DNA from: Odontesthes bonariensis
Taxonomy: Eukaryota > Chordata > Actinopteri > Atheriniformes > Atherinopsidae
Length of the DNA: 64,000 nucleotides
Direction: 5' to 3'
NCBI RefSeq assembly: GCF_027942865.1
Contig: NC_134510.1
Location: 23,057,209-23,121,208 of the forward strand
Shown: positions 11,968-43,180 of the stretch, piece by piece
How the letters are laid out: each line of letters begins with the position of its first letter
How positions within the stretch are numbered: position 1 is the stretch's first letter
Made by a program: the position numbers and the translations under genes
The notes under the pieces: generated by a model
The model's database searches: none
Seen by the model: only the letters and a program-made list of their open reading frames with translations
Told to the model about the DNA's origin: nothing

Positions 11968-14900
11968 ATGGGAAAGTCAGGTGAGTGGAAACTACAACTT
12001 GCGGACTCTGACTCTGATTGTGGGCCGTGTGAGTTAGAACATTTAGCCCCAAGCAACTGTGTGTCCTGGAGTAGGTACTTCCAGCTGTATATCAAAACAG
12101 TTCAGGGCTTTCCTTCTGTTGATTACACATTGTCTTAATTTTAACCGTAATTCTTGCAATGTATTTAATAAAAGCCTGCATCATCTGCACTTCTATTTTG
12201 TCTGTGCGGCAATTTGAATGTGCCTATTGTGTGAGCACTCAAGAGATTGTGGAACTTATGAAAAGGCCAGTGAGTGATAGGCACGAGGCAGCGGGTGGAG
12301 GGGGGGGGGGTGTCTGGATGACGTTTTCTGCTCCATCATCTGTCACCAAGTTGTTACTCACAGTCTGAGCACAGTCAGTCCGTAAGTTGCAGCTCTGCAG
12401 TCATGTATGAGTCTTCACATTGCATCATTATGTCTCCTCTGTCAGAGGTTGTCTAACTCTTCCCGTCTCTGTCCTCTCCATCTCTCAGCCTCGAAGCAGT
12501 TTGCTGAAGAGGTGCTGCAGTGCCATAATGAGTACAGGAAGAAGCACCAGGCTCCTCCACTGAAGCTGAGCAGCAAGCTGAGCGGAGAGGCTGCCCGGTG
12601 GGTTGCAGACACAGATCAAATTAAAAACTTAATTAGCAAGGACTATGTATATCAGTCATTGTCAAAGTGCTGTGGATAACAGTGACGGCTCCAGCTGAGC
12701 CTGTCAAATGCAATAATCACAAAACGTTATCCATCTTGGGTCTACGTGTGTTTGGGATTACAGGTTCTATCGATCATTTTATGATACTAACTGCAGCTGC
12801 AATAGTATTTTATTCAAATTAAGTTTGAATGGAACGTAATTTCCATCAGATTTTCAAAAACATTATGACCAAATAAACTCGGAGACACTACAAATTTACT
12901 CTCTGGAAACCTGATTAGTGAAGTCCTCAGGCAACTCTCCTACATAATAGTCTATTAGTTCATTAGCTCACATATACTTGATGGTTCAAAGGAACAGCAA
13001 CTCAGAGCTTAAGACCGTCTTTGACTATTTCTACCCCCTGTGGACCACCAAACAGTGGTGGGGCACAGCTAATGAAGGTGAGGAAATATTACCTTAGTTA
13101 TCAAAGAGATAACTTTATTGTTTGTGGTGTAGCTGAAAGACTCAGACTCCTTATATGGAACTGTTTTCAGCAGAAAGCTGAAAAGTGGTGTGGGTGTGGT
13201 GTTTTCTTTTTTTCCAAACTTTATCTGTTTCATCACACAACTTACTGACTGGCTTACTGCCTCAGACTCTGATAACTCTTGATAAACACATTTAAAGGTG
13301 GTTTTATTATCTCCACTTGTTAAAAGAGGAAAAACCTTATCCTAAATGACATCTTGGATCAGAATATTTAGAACTCTGTGAGTGCGGATTCATTTTAAAA
13401 GAATTATGCAAATGCTGCTTCTATACACTGGTGAATGTTTGGTCGTCTAAATGATATGTCATTTCATTTTGTAATGTGACGGGTGATGTTTATGCTTCTC
13501 CCTTTGTGTCAGCTGACTGATTTGTAAAAAAATCAGAGCCGTTTCACCTCAGTTTAGGAGGAAGGATGAGAGATCATTCTTTTGATTTACAGCTGCGTGT
13601 CTGGTCAGGATGATTGTTTCAACAAAAATGAAATAAACACTTTCTATTCTAAGCTGATAAAGTTTGCAATTTCAACCAAGTAGGTAAAAAAAAAAAAAAA
13701 ACTGGGTCGGACTGATGAAAAGTGGCTTATTTTGTCAGTTGTTTCTCAGTATTTTATTTGGGAATGTGTGACTATTTAATATATATATTTTTTTTTTATA
13801 GTTGCAGTGCTTGCATCTGCTTCTTTCAGTAAATAAAACAGCGTTGTGTTGACTACATCAACACAACGCTGGTAAAAATGTATAGGATGCATACTTTTTT
13901 ATAAATGTAAATCTGCCCATGGAAATATACGAATATGGTTATATCTCACGATCTTGACGATATTTTGAAAACATGAAAAAAAAAAATGGACTTAGAAGCC
14001 TAAGAAACCTGAGAAGGTTACATCTGAAAAGAAAACTAGTTTTAAGGTGCACCTGCACACACTTCTCATGGTACTTATATCTCCAGAGATGAGGTGAACT
14101 TACATTTATGATGACAAAGTGCAAAAGCCTACTGGAGCGGCACTATTTACAGCTTTGTTTACAGCTTTGCCTCTTCTCTCAGTTATGCTGAAAGTTTGGC
14201 CAGCACCCGAATCCTGAAACACAGTGTGGAGTCCAGCAGAGGGAGCTGTGGTGAGAACCTGGCATGGGCATCATACGATCAAACAGGTACAAGCTAACCA
14301 AAAAGAATTGTTAGTAAACCAGTGCATATATGCTGAAGCTTTAGATGAATTCTGTGGTGGATGTAAGTTTGGATGAGAATTAGACAAGAAAATGCGATAT
14401 AACGCATTCTTCTGTAGATACAAAATGTTGACATGTGAAGCCTAAAATAAAAATACTCTGTACTTAGTGCTGGCTGCTAGAGCCAAACAGCTGGGTTCTA
14501 TTTCCCCTCCACTTCAGACACCATGACTCACCGTGCAAATATCTTAGTACAGGCCCGTGCGATTCATGAAGAAGCTCAGAAGTGAGTGACAAAAAAAGAG
14601 CAACAATGTGCTATAACTTGTTCCAAAGAGGGATTTATTGCTCAAAGGTGCTGTCTTCTAAGTTTAAATGTACAACACACGACCGATCTGATTGTCCTCG
14701 AAGTTGACATCACATTTTCTCACATTTTCACATGCAGGGAAGGATGTAGCAGACCGCTGGTACGATGAAGTGAAACAATACAACTTCAACCGACCCGGAT
14801 TCTCCTCTGGCACTGGTGAGATTCATACAAACGCGTGTCTGAATTCCTGCCTCGTGTCTCTTGTCTTGTCTCGTCTCATCTTTCCATCTCACTTTCTGTT

Positions 14901-15604
14901 GCTTACCCTGCTTCTTTGTCATTTTCAGTTTACATGTTGTCACTTTTTCTCTGAGTCACAAATGCCCAGACACGGGGAGGGTTGTTGTTATTCTTGCTCT
15001 GCTGACTGTCTGACTCAGTGACCGGCCAAGGGGAAACTGAGGGGACATCATGTATAATCACCCCTAAACCAACATGCCATTCTCAGCCTTCTAAAATTCC
15101 TCCAGATGGTTTCCCATAGCCTCAGACTCCAGCTGTGCGAGCCGACGTAACTTAATACTGAATCATAAATTAAGCAGATCACTCTTAGGTCATGTTATGT
15201 TCCCCGATAGGAAATTTTTTTTTTTTTTAAATCAACTAGCACGAGGAAGGGTTCAGGATTGATGAGTGAGAGCGGAATAAAGATTCCTCTTTCTGTAAAT
15301 GTTTAGTTGAACTTCTAAGTGTGTGCACTTCAGCTGCATCCACGTCCTAACAGCATGTTTATCACTCCTACTCTATCTTCCTATGTTATTTGCCTCCATA
15401 AATTCTCTCTACTTTGGATTTCTCTTTTCATTCTTAGGCCATTTCACAGCAATGGTGTGGAAGAACAGCAAAAAACTGGGTGTGGGTAAGGCCACTGCAT
15501 CAGATGGTTCATCTTTTGTGGTGGCTAGATATTTCCCAGCAGGGAATATCACCAACCAGGGACACTTTGAAAACAATGTCCTCCCACCTAAAACCAGCTC
15601 CTGA
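11968..15604 (+). CDS. glipr2: Golgi-associated plant pathogenesis-related protein 1 (GAPR-1)
   Basis: Five coding exons: 11968-11980, 12489-12597, 14183-14286, 14738-14815 and 15438-15604. All introns are GT-AG, phases agree, and the sum is 471 nt or 156 aa (human is 154). The protein is a single CAP domain. The four CAP-cavity residues are at H54, E65, E86 and H103, in the contexts RILKHS, GENLAW, YDEVK and [10 protein letters not shown]; the C-terminal part contains [16 protein letters not shown]. It begins MGKSAS with no signal peptide, as expected for the N-myristoylated family member on the cytosolic face of Golgi membranes, which is reported to bind Beclin-1 and inhibit autophagy. Exon 1 is only 13 coding bases; the start is fixed by the phase-matched MGKS motif and an in-frame TGA 12 bases upstream (11956). 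The gene is convergent with NACAD. Confidence 0.95.
13839..13871. repeat. Perfect 14-bp inverted repeat (hairpin)
   Basis: CAGCGTTGTGTTGA at 13839-13852 is followed by a 5-nt spacer and its exact reverse complement at 13858-13871. It lies in GLIPR2 intron 2 in A/T-rich DNA. Function is unknown; it could be a short foldback relic. Confidence 0.85.
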
Positions 15605-16139
15605 GGAGATATCGATCCGCTTGACTTCACTCGGGCCCGAAGGCATTTATTCTGCTCTTCCAGGGGGAGAAGCTGTCTGCCAGCACTGCTGTGGAGAATA
15701 CTCCGGAGACCAGCCCATCTTACCGGATAGAAAGCTACACCACAATCTTGTATGGATTTTAAAAGTTTTGAGAAGGGCACCTGTGAATGACACAGTGTTT
15801 AAAATTCAAACCGTTGTTTGACTTTTGCTAACAAAAATAATGACTGTGGAGATTTTTTTTTAATCATGATTGTGCCTTTGACAGTATTTCCTCCATTAAT
15901 GCCAGTTATTTTTCTGTACTGTTAATTATCATTTCCTACACACTGAAATGCAACATACCTTCACATCTTTTTCTTTGTAACAGTGAGAGCTAATTCAGTC
16001 AAAAGGACACACTAACATGTAGTCTGTAATTTGAAGCTGATGACTGTACATGCTTGGAATGTTTGTGTTACTGCGAGATCCTGTGAGAGCCCAAACCATC
16101 AGCCCCATGTTGTGACTTGCACTCTGATCGTTCTTGTAC

Positions 16140-16145
16140 AATAAA
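16140..16145 (+). terminator. GLIPR2 polyadenylation signal
   Basis: Canonical AATAAA about 535 nt downstream of the GLIPR2 stop codon, followed by a GT-rich stretch (TGTGTTATC, TTTGTGTTGTATTTGTTGTG) typical of a downstream element. It implies a 3' UTR of roughly 550 nt. Confidence 0.75.
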
Positions 16146-16539
16146 GTCTGTCCAAGTCTAACTGTGTTATCAATTTTGTGTTGTATTTGTTGTGAAGTGA
16201 GACACCGAAGAAAAATGCCTGTCCAATGCAGCCTTCGGCATCTGCTGACATGTGTGAACATGTGAGATAATGCAACATGGCACCCAATTAAATTTAGAAC
16301 ACATATAGAATGATTGTTTTTATATCAAGCTTTTCTGGGTGAGTAATAAGTCTTTTTGATTGTTTATACATTAACAATTATGCCTTTCAGTTCTTACAAT
16401 CTGCCATTAAATGAGTTCATGTTAAAAAAAGAATGACGCCAAAGGTTTGAAACTTTTTTTTGTGATTTGATGCACGTATCCTCTGCTGTCTTTTCTGCAC
16501 AGTCAGTCCAGTCCAGTCAAAGCCCACGCTGGAATAAAC

Positions 16540-16545
16540 TTTATT
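16540..16545 (-). terminator. NACAD polyadenylation signal
   Basis: AATAAA on the minus strand (TTTATT on +), about 115 nt past the NACAD stop codon at 16661. It places the NACAD 3' end near 16.52 kb, tail-to-tail with GLIPR2. Confidence 0.7.
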
Positions 16546-16660
16546 TAGCAGATACTGGGGATGCAACATACAGCAGCAGCAATACAGAAGAGTCAGTGGT
16601 GTTTAAGTTGTCTAGGCTGGAATAAGGAAGTTCGGGAATCCAGTTGTCTTCAGTTCTCAC

Positions 16661-29939
<13,279 letters not shown>

Positions 29940-30010
29940 GCTTCTCGCTGGCTCTCGCTGGCTCTGACGCAATAATAAAACATATAGCCAGAGCAGACAA
30001 GGTGAAGAGG
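29940..30010 (-). promoter_or_regulatory. Probable NACAD core promoter / 5' UTR
   Basis: Read on the minus strand, a pyrimidine-rich tract (CCCTCTTCACCTTGTCT) is followed by TATATG (29981-29986), a CRE-like TGCGTCA and a tandem AGAGCCAGCG, then the MPGE start codon at 29939. If TATATG acts as a TATA element, the 5' UTR is very short. The pyrimidine tract could instead be the transcription start, as in TOP-type translation-factor mRNAs. This is inference; no start-site data exist here. Confidence 0.35.
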
Positions 30011-30388
30011 GAGAGGGAGCGAGATAAAAGAAGAAGGGGAGGGGGATCTGAATACTCAGCGACCCAGCGCTCAGATCTTCCCTGCAGCACGTGTCTGTCT
30101 ATGTGTGTGTGTGTGTGCGTGAGAGATGGAATAAGGCAGACGGAAAGCAAAAGAGGGAGAGTCAGAGATAGGAGCGCAGGCTGGTCTCTTTCTGTGGTGC
30201 AGCACAGTGATGCTGCTGTTGTGGGCGTGTGTTTTAAAGCCTCATGATACTGTTCCTCTGAATATGTGTGTATGTGTGTGTTGAATCTGTGAGGGAGCTG
30301 CAGTATTCTCTCTTGATGCCCAGTTCCAGCTTTCTTCCCTCCCCCTCCATCCATACCATCCTCCCTGTATGTCTCTACCTCGTTGCTG

Positions 30389-30407
30389 CCCCCCCCCCCC
30401 CCCCCCC
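30389..30407. repeat. C19 homopolymer
   Basis: Nineteen C on the plus strand, G19 in the NACAD sense strand, about 450 bp upstream of the NACAD start codon. It is capable of forming a G-quadruplex. Confidence 0.95.
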
Positions 30408-30419
30408 TCTCACCCCCTT

Positions 30420-33400
30420 TTCCTCCCAGCCAAGCAATGACTGGATCTTGAGAGATGATGTCAGCAGATTTGTGCCGATCTCTCAGTGCTGCCCCCGACC
30501 TTGAAGGAAAGGACCAGTACTGCAAAAACAAGAGTGAGATGGAGATTTTCTAGAGAAGGTGGGAGATTCAAGGAAAACAAAACAGACAGAGAGAAGAGAA
30601 ACTGAAATCCCAGAGAAGCAAAAGGGCAGACGAGAAACCTAAAGATGTGCTCCTCATTAAGACACATCTGTGCCTCCTGTTCTGATTGTGTCCTTGAGGA
30701 GTCAGCAGGGAGACGTTTCCCCTTAGAGCAACTGGAGCATCTGTCTCTGCCCTCCATCTTTAACTCTCTTCAAGACAGTTTTATCTCCAGTAAATAAATC
30801 TTGTGTCAAACACGAAGATGATTCAAAGTGACCTTTGAAAAAAAAAACAAAGCTTTAAAACAACATCCTAAAACATCTACAATTAAAGTAGATGACTAAA
30901 CAAATTTGATTCTGAAAATAGAGAAAATGAAATGAATAACAAAGTGTGCAATGGAAATGCTATGGCTGTCTCTAAAAAAAACCAACAAACATGGCCACGA
31001 GTTCTACTCTTCAGTTTGGTGAGAAATGCATTGAAGTTCAAGATTAAAAAGGTCCCTACACTAATTGCTGTTGGTGCATTTCAGAGCTTTATCAGCGGCG
31101 ATCTTAGTGCGCTTCAGTCCTTTTGGAAACACCAGATTAAAGTATTACTGAGCTTTTCTAAATTTGGTCTCAACCTCTAACCCTTGCTATTGAGGTGTAA
31201 TCTTTTTCCTAAACTGGGTTGTCTTTACTTAATTACAGGAAATTTGATAACATCTAAGGGTTTACTCGCTGATGTAAAAGCCTAGTAATTCTGAGCACTG
31301 TCTGCTGTGATTACTCTAATCTAATCTGAGGAATGGTTTTTCCTTCCAGATTAATTTCAGAAATGTTACTCTCTGTGAAAGGCCACAAAAAGACCAAGCA
31401 GCACTAAAATGTATGTTTGACCTGAATGAGCATTCAGCTCTGGGATGAAGATTTTATTTCAAAGTTGGATGAAAATACAGGGTAAATACTCCAAAGGGCT
31501 TTTCAGATGCACCAAACTGAAGTGGAACATAAGAAAGTCATACTTTCTCAGAATTTTGGTAGATTCCCTTTAACTGTAAGATGTAACAATTATATCACGG
31601 ATAGAGTTGTACATCAAAAATTGATTAAACTAATGAATTAGAAAGAAAAAAAACCTGATATCTGCCCTTCTATTGAAAGTAGGGCTGGGCAACGATTAAA
31701 ATTTTTAATCTAATTAATCACATGATTTCCCTGATTAATCACGATTAATTGCATTTGTACGCAAAATCCAAAAATGAATTAAAAAGTAGTGAATAGCTTT
31801 TAGCATTTAGTTTTATTCTAACTGTGCTGCCATATGAATGAAAGTGCCATAACATTTGTTGTGCAAACACACTTTTGACATCAGCATCTTTATGTAGTTT
31901 TTATGTGGAAGCCTCGCTCCACTGTCTGTTTCCTTGAATGACTGGTATCAGTTGTGTTTTGCCTTTAAGTGATATTTTAGACTGGAACTACTACGGTGAT
32001 AAGACAATTCAACTTGGCAGTGTTTACAGATGACTTTGGTTCTGTCGACTCCGCCGTCTGAAAGAACTTTAAAATGAAAATGGCCGAGTAAAAGTTCCGT
32101 ACCCTTCTCCATGTTTGGTGGATCCGCCGATTACTTTCTGTTCCGGTTCCGCAGCAGACAGCAACAGACTTTTACAAAGTAAAAGCCTATGAGCAACAGA
32201 CTTTTCCAATAATAAAATTTAAAAAACAAAAAAAAACAACTGCGTTAATGCACGATAAAATATTTATCGGCGTTAAATAATTAACGAGTTAACTCGCCCA
32301 GCCCTAATTGAAAGTAAAGTAAATATCAAAAGATTGGGTTAATATAGAACCAGAGCTTTTGAAAACCATATCCGATTATTTTTCTTTCTGTAATGCACTC
32401 CTCGCACTGTGATTTTGTCATTAAACTGTTTTCTCTGGTTTTAATTCCATTTGAAAAAAAGCTTAAAGAGGTATTTGCAACTATCAGTTTTCAAGATAGC
32501 AAAAGAGTGACTGTGTGATTTAAAATACTTGAATGCATTCTCCTGTTATTAGTACTGATGCCATAAGATGCACAGTTTGGCAAAATTGTTTCAATCTAGT
32601 GACAGTATTTGCCTGGTTCCATTGTTTGACATGGATCTATGTCATTTCTGTCATTACGGGAAAAAAAGAGAAAGATGCAAAGTCATTATATAAGTCATCA
32701 TAATTCATATATTCAGGGACTGGAAGTCAGAGGGTAACTGTGTTGCAGGATTAGTCAGCTTACCAACAGCAGTAAACAAGTACAAGAATCTATTCCTGCA
32801 CATGATGTCAGAGAAAAGGGCGAGTCAAGCATGATATATGTCATGATGTAGTATAAATATATGTATATGGTTGGATATTTCTGGTATTAAATTTTTTCAT
32901 ATTTGAATACTTTACATATATTTATTCTCTACTTTTGACAGATAAACTCTGAGAGGGAAAAAAGAAAGAGGGCAACAGCACCGAGCCCTGATCATTGCTG
33001 ATCAGCAACAGCAGTTTCCATGACAACCCAAACTTCCCAAGAGGGGCGCCTAAGGAGAAGAGATTCCTGATTTCCTGGATGTCTAACAGCCTCTGCGTAG
33101 AACGAACGAACACATGACCTCCTCAAATAAAGCTGCTGATAGATTCAGTAGAGCTGTCACAACATCTGTTCATCACTACGTGATTATCATGGTCAAAACA
33201 TTCATAGCAACAATCATGCAAGGATATCTTTGTTTGTTTTTGGTCTCTATTTCTTTTGGATATTAAATTATATTGCAAATAGGAGGCAAGTATATCGAAC
33301 AAACCCCATTTTGTGATCAATAAGGTTTCATTTTACCTGCTGAGATCAAACCACATTAACATAAGTGTATTATCAACACAATCTTGGTGTTTCATTCATT

Positions 33401-34470
33401 TAATATCACAACTGTCATCAGTACAGGCATATTACATCACTCTCAATTCAAAGAAAAAAAAAAAAAGGGAATTCAAAAGTTTTTAGCTCAGTTCAAGCTT
33501 TAAGGTTAATTGTTTCTGGCAGTCAGTGGAATAGTTGTACAAACTGGTGTTTAAATATGGTGCCACACTAAAATACAGTTTATTTATCCAAACCAGCATT
33601 AAAGCGTCATTATTTACTTTTCAAAGAAACACTGGTTCCACCCACACACGGCAAACCCACAGCGAGAGATGCTAACCATGACTGAGAAATGCAATAATGG
33701 AAGTGCTAGCACGGCTCTTTCTCCAACAGTCCATCAATCGATCCATTAATGTGACAATCAAGAATCAGGCATGGTGCCTGAGGATCATGTGATGGCTTAT
33801 CAGAATAACAGTTAATGCACTTTTCCTTTTGCCTCACCCGTCCCTGTCTTTGCTTGTCATTTGGCTCTCTTTATGAAAGCCGGTTTCTCTTCTGCACCTT
33901 GATTTCTGTTTGTCCGTCTCCTTCCTTTAAAACAGCCTCTGATGTCTGAGTGCTGCAGCCCGTAATGTTGTGTAAGCACTTTGAGGTCAGCAGAGTTTAT
34001 CTCCGATTCTTGTCCTCGCTATTCCTTCCTGCCAATATTCTTCACAACCCCCATGCATAATAAAGCACATGCATGGACACGTTTCACAATATATTCGTTC
34101 AAATCTAACAGAGCTTTGACAGCAGCACTTGCAATTCTTAGGGATTTTACCGCACTGCAAATCAAAGTTAATTTGTTTAATTCAGGAAAAAAAAAATAAT
34201 AAGTCATTTCTGTGAACATAGCTGTCATCAACCCTGCTCCGATGATCCAGAAATTGTCCCTTGTAACACTGACACACTCGGACACAGCGCTAGGGTGAGA
34301 GATTTGTGAACTAGCTGCTAGATGTGATATTAAGCATCTTCTTTCTGAATTCCACAAAATGATGCAATGCATCAGGCCTGACTGCACGCTGCCAAAAAAA
34401 ATCTGAGCATCAGTGGATCCAACAGCCTGCAAAAATAAGAAGACACAGGAGGGAAAAGATGGCAATAAAA
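30420..34470. other. NACAD-TBRG4 intergenic region
   Basis: Divided from TBRG4 by that gene's poly(A) signal at 34474. Apart from the hAT-like element at 31.68-32.31 kb I see A/T-rich unique-looking DNA and no exon with splice sites on either strand. Distal NACAD promoter elements may lie at the left edge. Confidence 0.55.
31680..32306. mobile_element. Non-autonomous hAT-like DNA transposon (627 bp)
   Basis: The ends are inverted: TAGGGCTGGGCAACGATTAA on the left, and CGAGTTAACTCGCCCAGCCCTA on the right, whose complement also begins TAGGGCTGGGC. The element is flanked by a perfect 8-bp direct repeat ATTGAAAG (31672-31679 and 32307-32314), the target-site length of hAT transposons. The subterminal regions are rich in ATTAATCACGATTAAT-type sequence, familiar from fish hAT non-autonomous families. 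No transposase is encoded. Confidence 0.85.
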
Positions 34471-34473
34471 CAA

Positions 34474-34479
34474 TTTATT
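34474..34479 (-). terminator. TBRG4 polyadenylation signal
   Basis: AATAAA on the minus strand (TTTATT on +), about 405 nt past the TBRG4 stop codon. It is the first canonical signal after the stop that I noted. Confidence 0.6.
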
Positions 34480-34882
34480 CCATCATAAGATGACCCACAC
34501 ATTCACAGAGATAAGTTATTTGGATCTATTCATGTCCTGATATTAAGTATATCTTAACCATAATTCCACAGAAGACCACCCCGTCTGTTGACAAGTCAAT
34601 AGCGGATGCAAAGACTTGATCAGATCATTTCGGTGTTGTGTTGAAATAGATCTTTCTTGTTCCAAAACTCTCGCTTGTCATCACCATGGAAACAGGGAAA
34701 ACCCCACGTTACCAGGGGAACCGGAGTGAAAATATGTTTGTTTTTTTAACTATATATTTTTTTTTGCGATGCTGCAATATTGCTCAGTTCAGCGTGCAAA
34801 CGTGGGTGGATGTGTGTATTCCCCGTGGTCCCATTTGACTGGGAAAGCTCGGATTTAGCTGAGCCTGCAAATGTCCCTCGGT

Positions 34883-41200
<6,318 letters not shown>

Positions 41201-41819
41201 CGGGTCCGAGAGACAAGGCAGAGGCCTCAGGCAGGAGAAGAGAGGGCAGGTTTCTCACAATTCAGCAGCCGGTGTCAACATCCCACATTAGATCTACAGG
41301 AGTATGACAGAAGTCAGCATCAACTGTGGTTGTAGAAAAACATCATCACAATGAGCTATCCAACAGTTAATAAGATATCCACAGTCAGGACTACCGAAAG
41401 CTTAAACCATCGAGCTCTTGCTGCTGAGGAATCACAGGTTGTGTAACCAACAGTCCTGAGGATACACAAAGCCACAGCCAAATGGAGCCCCGGAGGAACA
41501 TGTTGTTGTAACTCTGACTGACACTACCCCCCTCGTTTTTTATGAAGCAATGGGCCAAACAGAAGATGTTGTTTCTGTCATGTAACATTAAATCCTGACC
41601 TTGTCGTGGAAATGAACGGACGCGCATGAACAGCGAGAACCGGCGACGCCTCGTTCCGTCTTTTCACGTCCGACTGACTTTTATTTGCAAAGTCAGAAAG
41701 CAGACAGCATGCACAGAAATGTCGGCCATCACTTTCACGCACAACTTACCTTAACTTAAGGGTACATTTGGTGTATTCTTGTTACATGAGGAATGTCTGT
41801 CAGAGGTAGTAGTCGCAGA

Positions 41820-41875
41820 CAATTGACGTCAAGGGAGGCGTGACACGTGATCTTCGGTCGCAGCGACAATTGGCT
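41820..41875 (-). promoter_or_regulatory. Probable TBRG4 promoter: CRE, E-box and CCAAT
   Basis: Within 50 bp there is a palindromic CRE TGACGTCA (41824-41831), a CACGTG E-box (41844-41849) and a CCAAT box on the minus strand (ATTGG at 41869-41873). The sequence from here toward TBRG4 contains CpG-rich patches (for example GAACGGACGCGC, AACCGGCGACGCC at 41.61-41.65 kb), in contrast to the A/T-rich DNA on the other side. A 5' untranslated exon probably lies between, since ACGACAAG|GTCAGG near 41.60 kb could be a donor and CTCCTGTAG near 41.30 kb an acceptor. Confidence 0.5.
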
Positions 41876-42426
41876 CAAATGTTCTTCTCGAGCATGTTAA
41901 GTTTTCACAGAAACTAAACGTTTTACTACATAAAAAAATAGATAAATAAATCGCTTTTACGCTCATATTTTAACAGTGGACGTGTTTACGATTGTTACAA
42001 GGTAAATATAAGTGATTTGTTTGTATTCAGAATTTCTTCAACAATGCATGGTTCAGTTCTGGTCTTCTCCAGATTTTAAAGACTCCAAAATATCAGAGGA
42101 AATATTATTACTAATACTAACTATGGTATACACTCACAAATATCAGAGAAATTACCATTCGGCATAAGCTGAAATAGTATTAGACTACTTTACAAAAAAA
42201 ACAACTATTCACTAAAGTGAATTTAAGCATCATTTGATATTTAACATCATCCTGCTCAAAAGTTAGTGAAAAAAAAAAAGTCTGTTGAATGTAAAGTAAT
42301 TTTTAATTAAAATGCCCACTAGATAATTGTGCAGACTTTATAAACATGTTCAGAGATTAATGTGGTTTAATAACAACAATACTGTGTAGCAACCAAGCAA
42401 GACATTAAAACCAGGTTTTCCATATT

Positions 42427-42681
42427 TCAAGGACTTTCATTTAAACACATTCGCTCACAATAATTGAACTTTTTGGAGGATTTGGAGGGATGACAAGATG
42501 TGTAAGGTAGATATACACATAAACAGGAACTATCACATGTAAGATGAATTGCACTTAGAGCTGAACATAGAACATTTTGCTGTTTCAAAACAGTGTATTT
42601 ATCGGTCATTTTAACAAAGTCTCCATATTCACTTACAGACATATCTACTCGAAGGCTAAAAGGAGAAGCCCGTTTCGCCAT
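42427..42681 (-). CDS. Possible orphan short ORF / first exon, product unknown
   Basis: An ATG in good context (GTGAGCATGG) at 42681 opens an 84-codon frame beginning MAKRASPFSLRVDMS. After that segment there is a consensus donor, ATATGTCT|GTAAGTG, and upstream DNA has several CpGs. It starts about 110 bp beyond the DENND3 poly(A) signal. I do not recognise the protein and found no convincing second exon before the TBRG4 promoter. It could be an upstream exon of TBRG4, a small unknown gene, or chance. Confidence 0.2.
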   Translation of the reverse strand: MAKRASPFSLRVDMSVSEYGDFVKMTDKYTVLKQQNVLCSALSAIHLTCDSSCLCVYLPYTSCHPSKSSKKFNYCERMCLNESP

Positions 42682-42791
42682 GCTCACTGCAGACGGATCT
42701 TTGAAACCGAGGACAAAGCGAGTCAGGAAGGCTGCGTATAAACTTAAAAAACTTTCACACAAATTGCACATGAAAATATGAGAAAACGTCA

Positions 42792-42797
42792 TTTATT
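42792..42797 (-). terminator. DENND3 polyadenylation signal
   Basis: AATAAA on the minus strand (AATAATAAATGACG), about 385 nt past the DENND3 stop codon. It gives a compact 3' UTR ending near 42.77 kb. Confidence 0.65.
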
Positions 42798-43180
42798 ATT
42801 AATGTTTGATGACAAAAAGATTGGCAGTTTACATTAGAATATCTTTTACTGCCGTGGTAACAGTAATTTTTAATACATACAGAAATATAGGCACAGATTT
42901 CACCTTTTTACACATTGTGCATTCCTAAAGGTTTGGCTTGTCACTGAAAATTTCAACTATCACTCCAATATTACCACAAACAAAAGAGAGACTTATTTAC
43001 CTCCGTCCATCTTTGTTTAAATCTATCACAGATTTTCCTGTTTCAACCACCTAAAGAGAAAACACGAGTCACGTCTTGCTTCTGTGTTAAAATGCTTTTT
43101 TTCCCTCCACCCGCTGAGGCTTTCCCTCTCTTCTCTTATGCCCACCTTTTTATCTTTCTACTGCTCTCTCTTCCTGTTCT

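Noticed and set aside
42593-42781. 62-codon plus-strand basic open frame
   Set aside because: It is the opposite strand of the exon-like minus-strand segment and has no supporting signals of its own.
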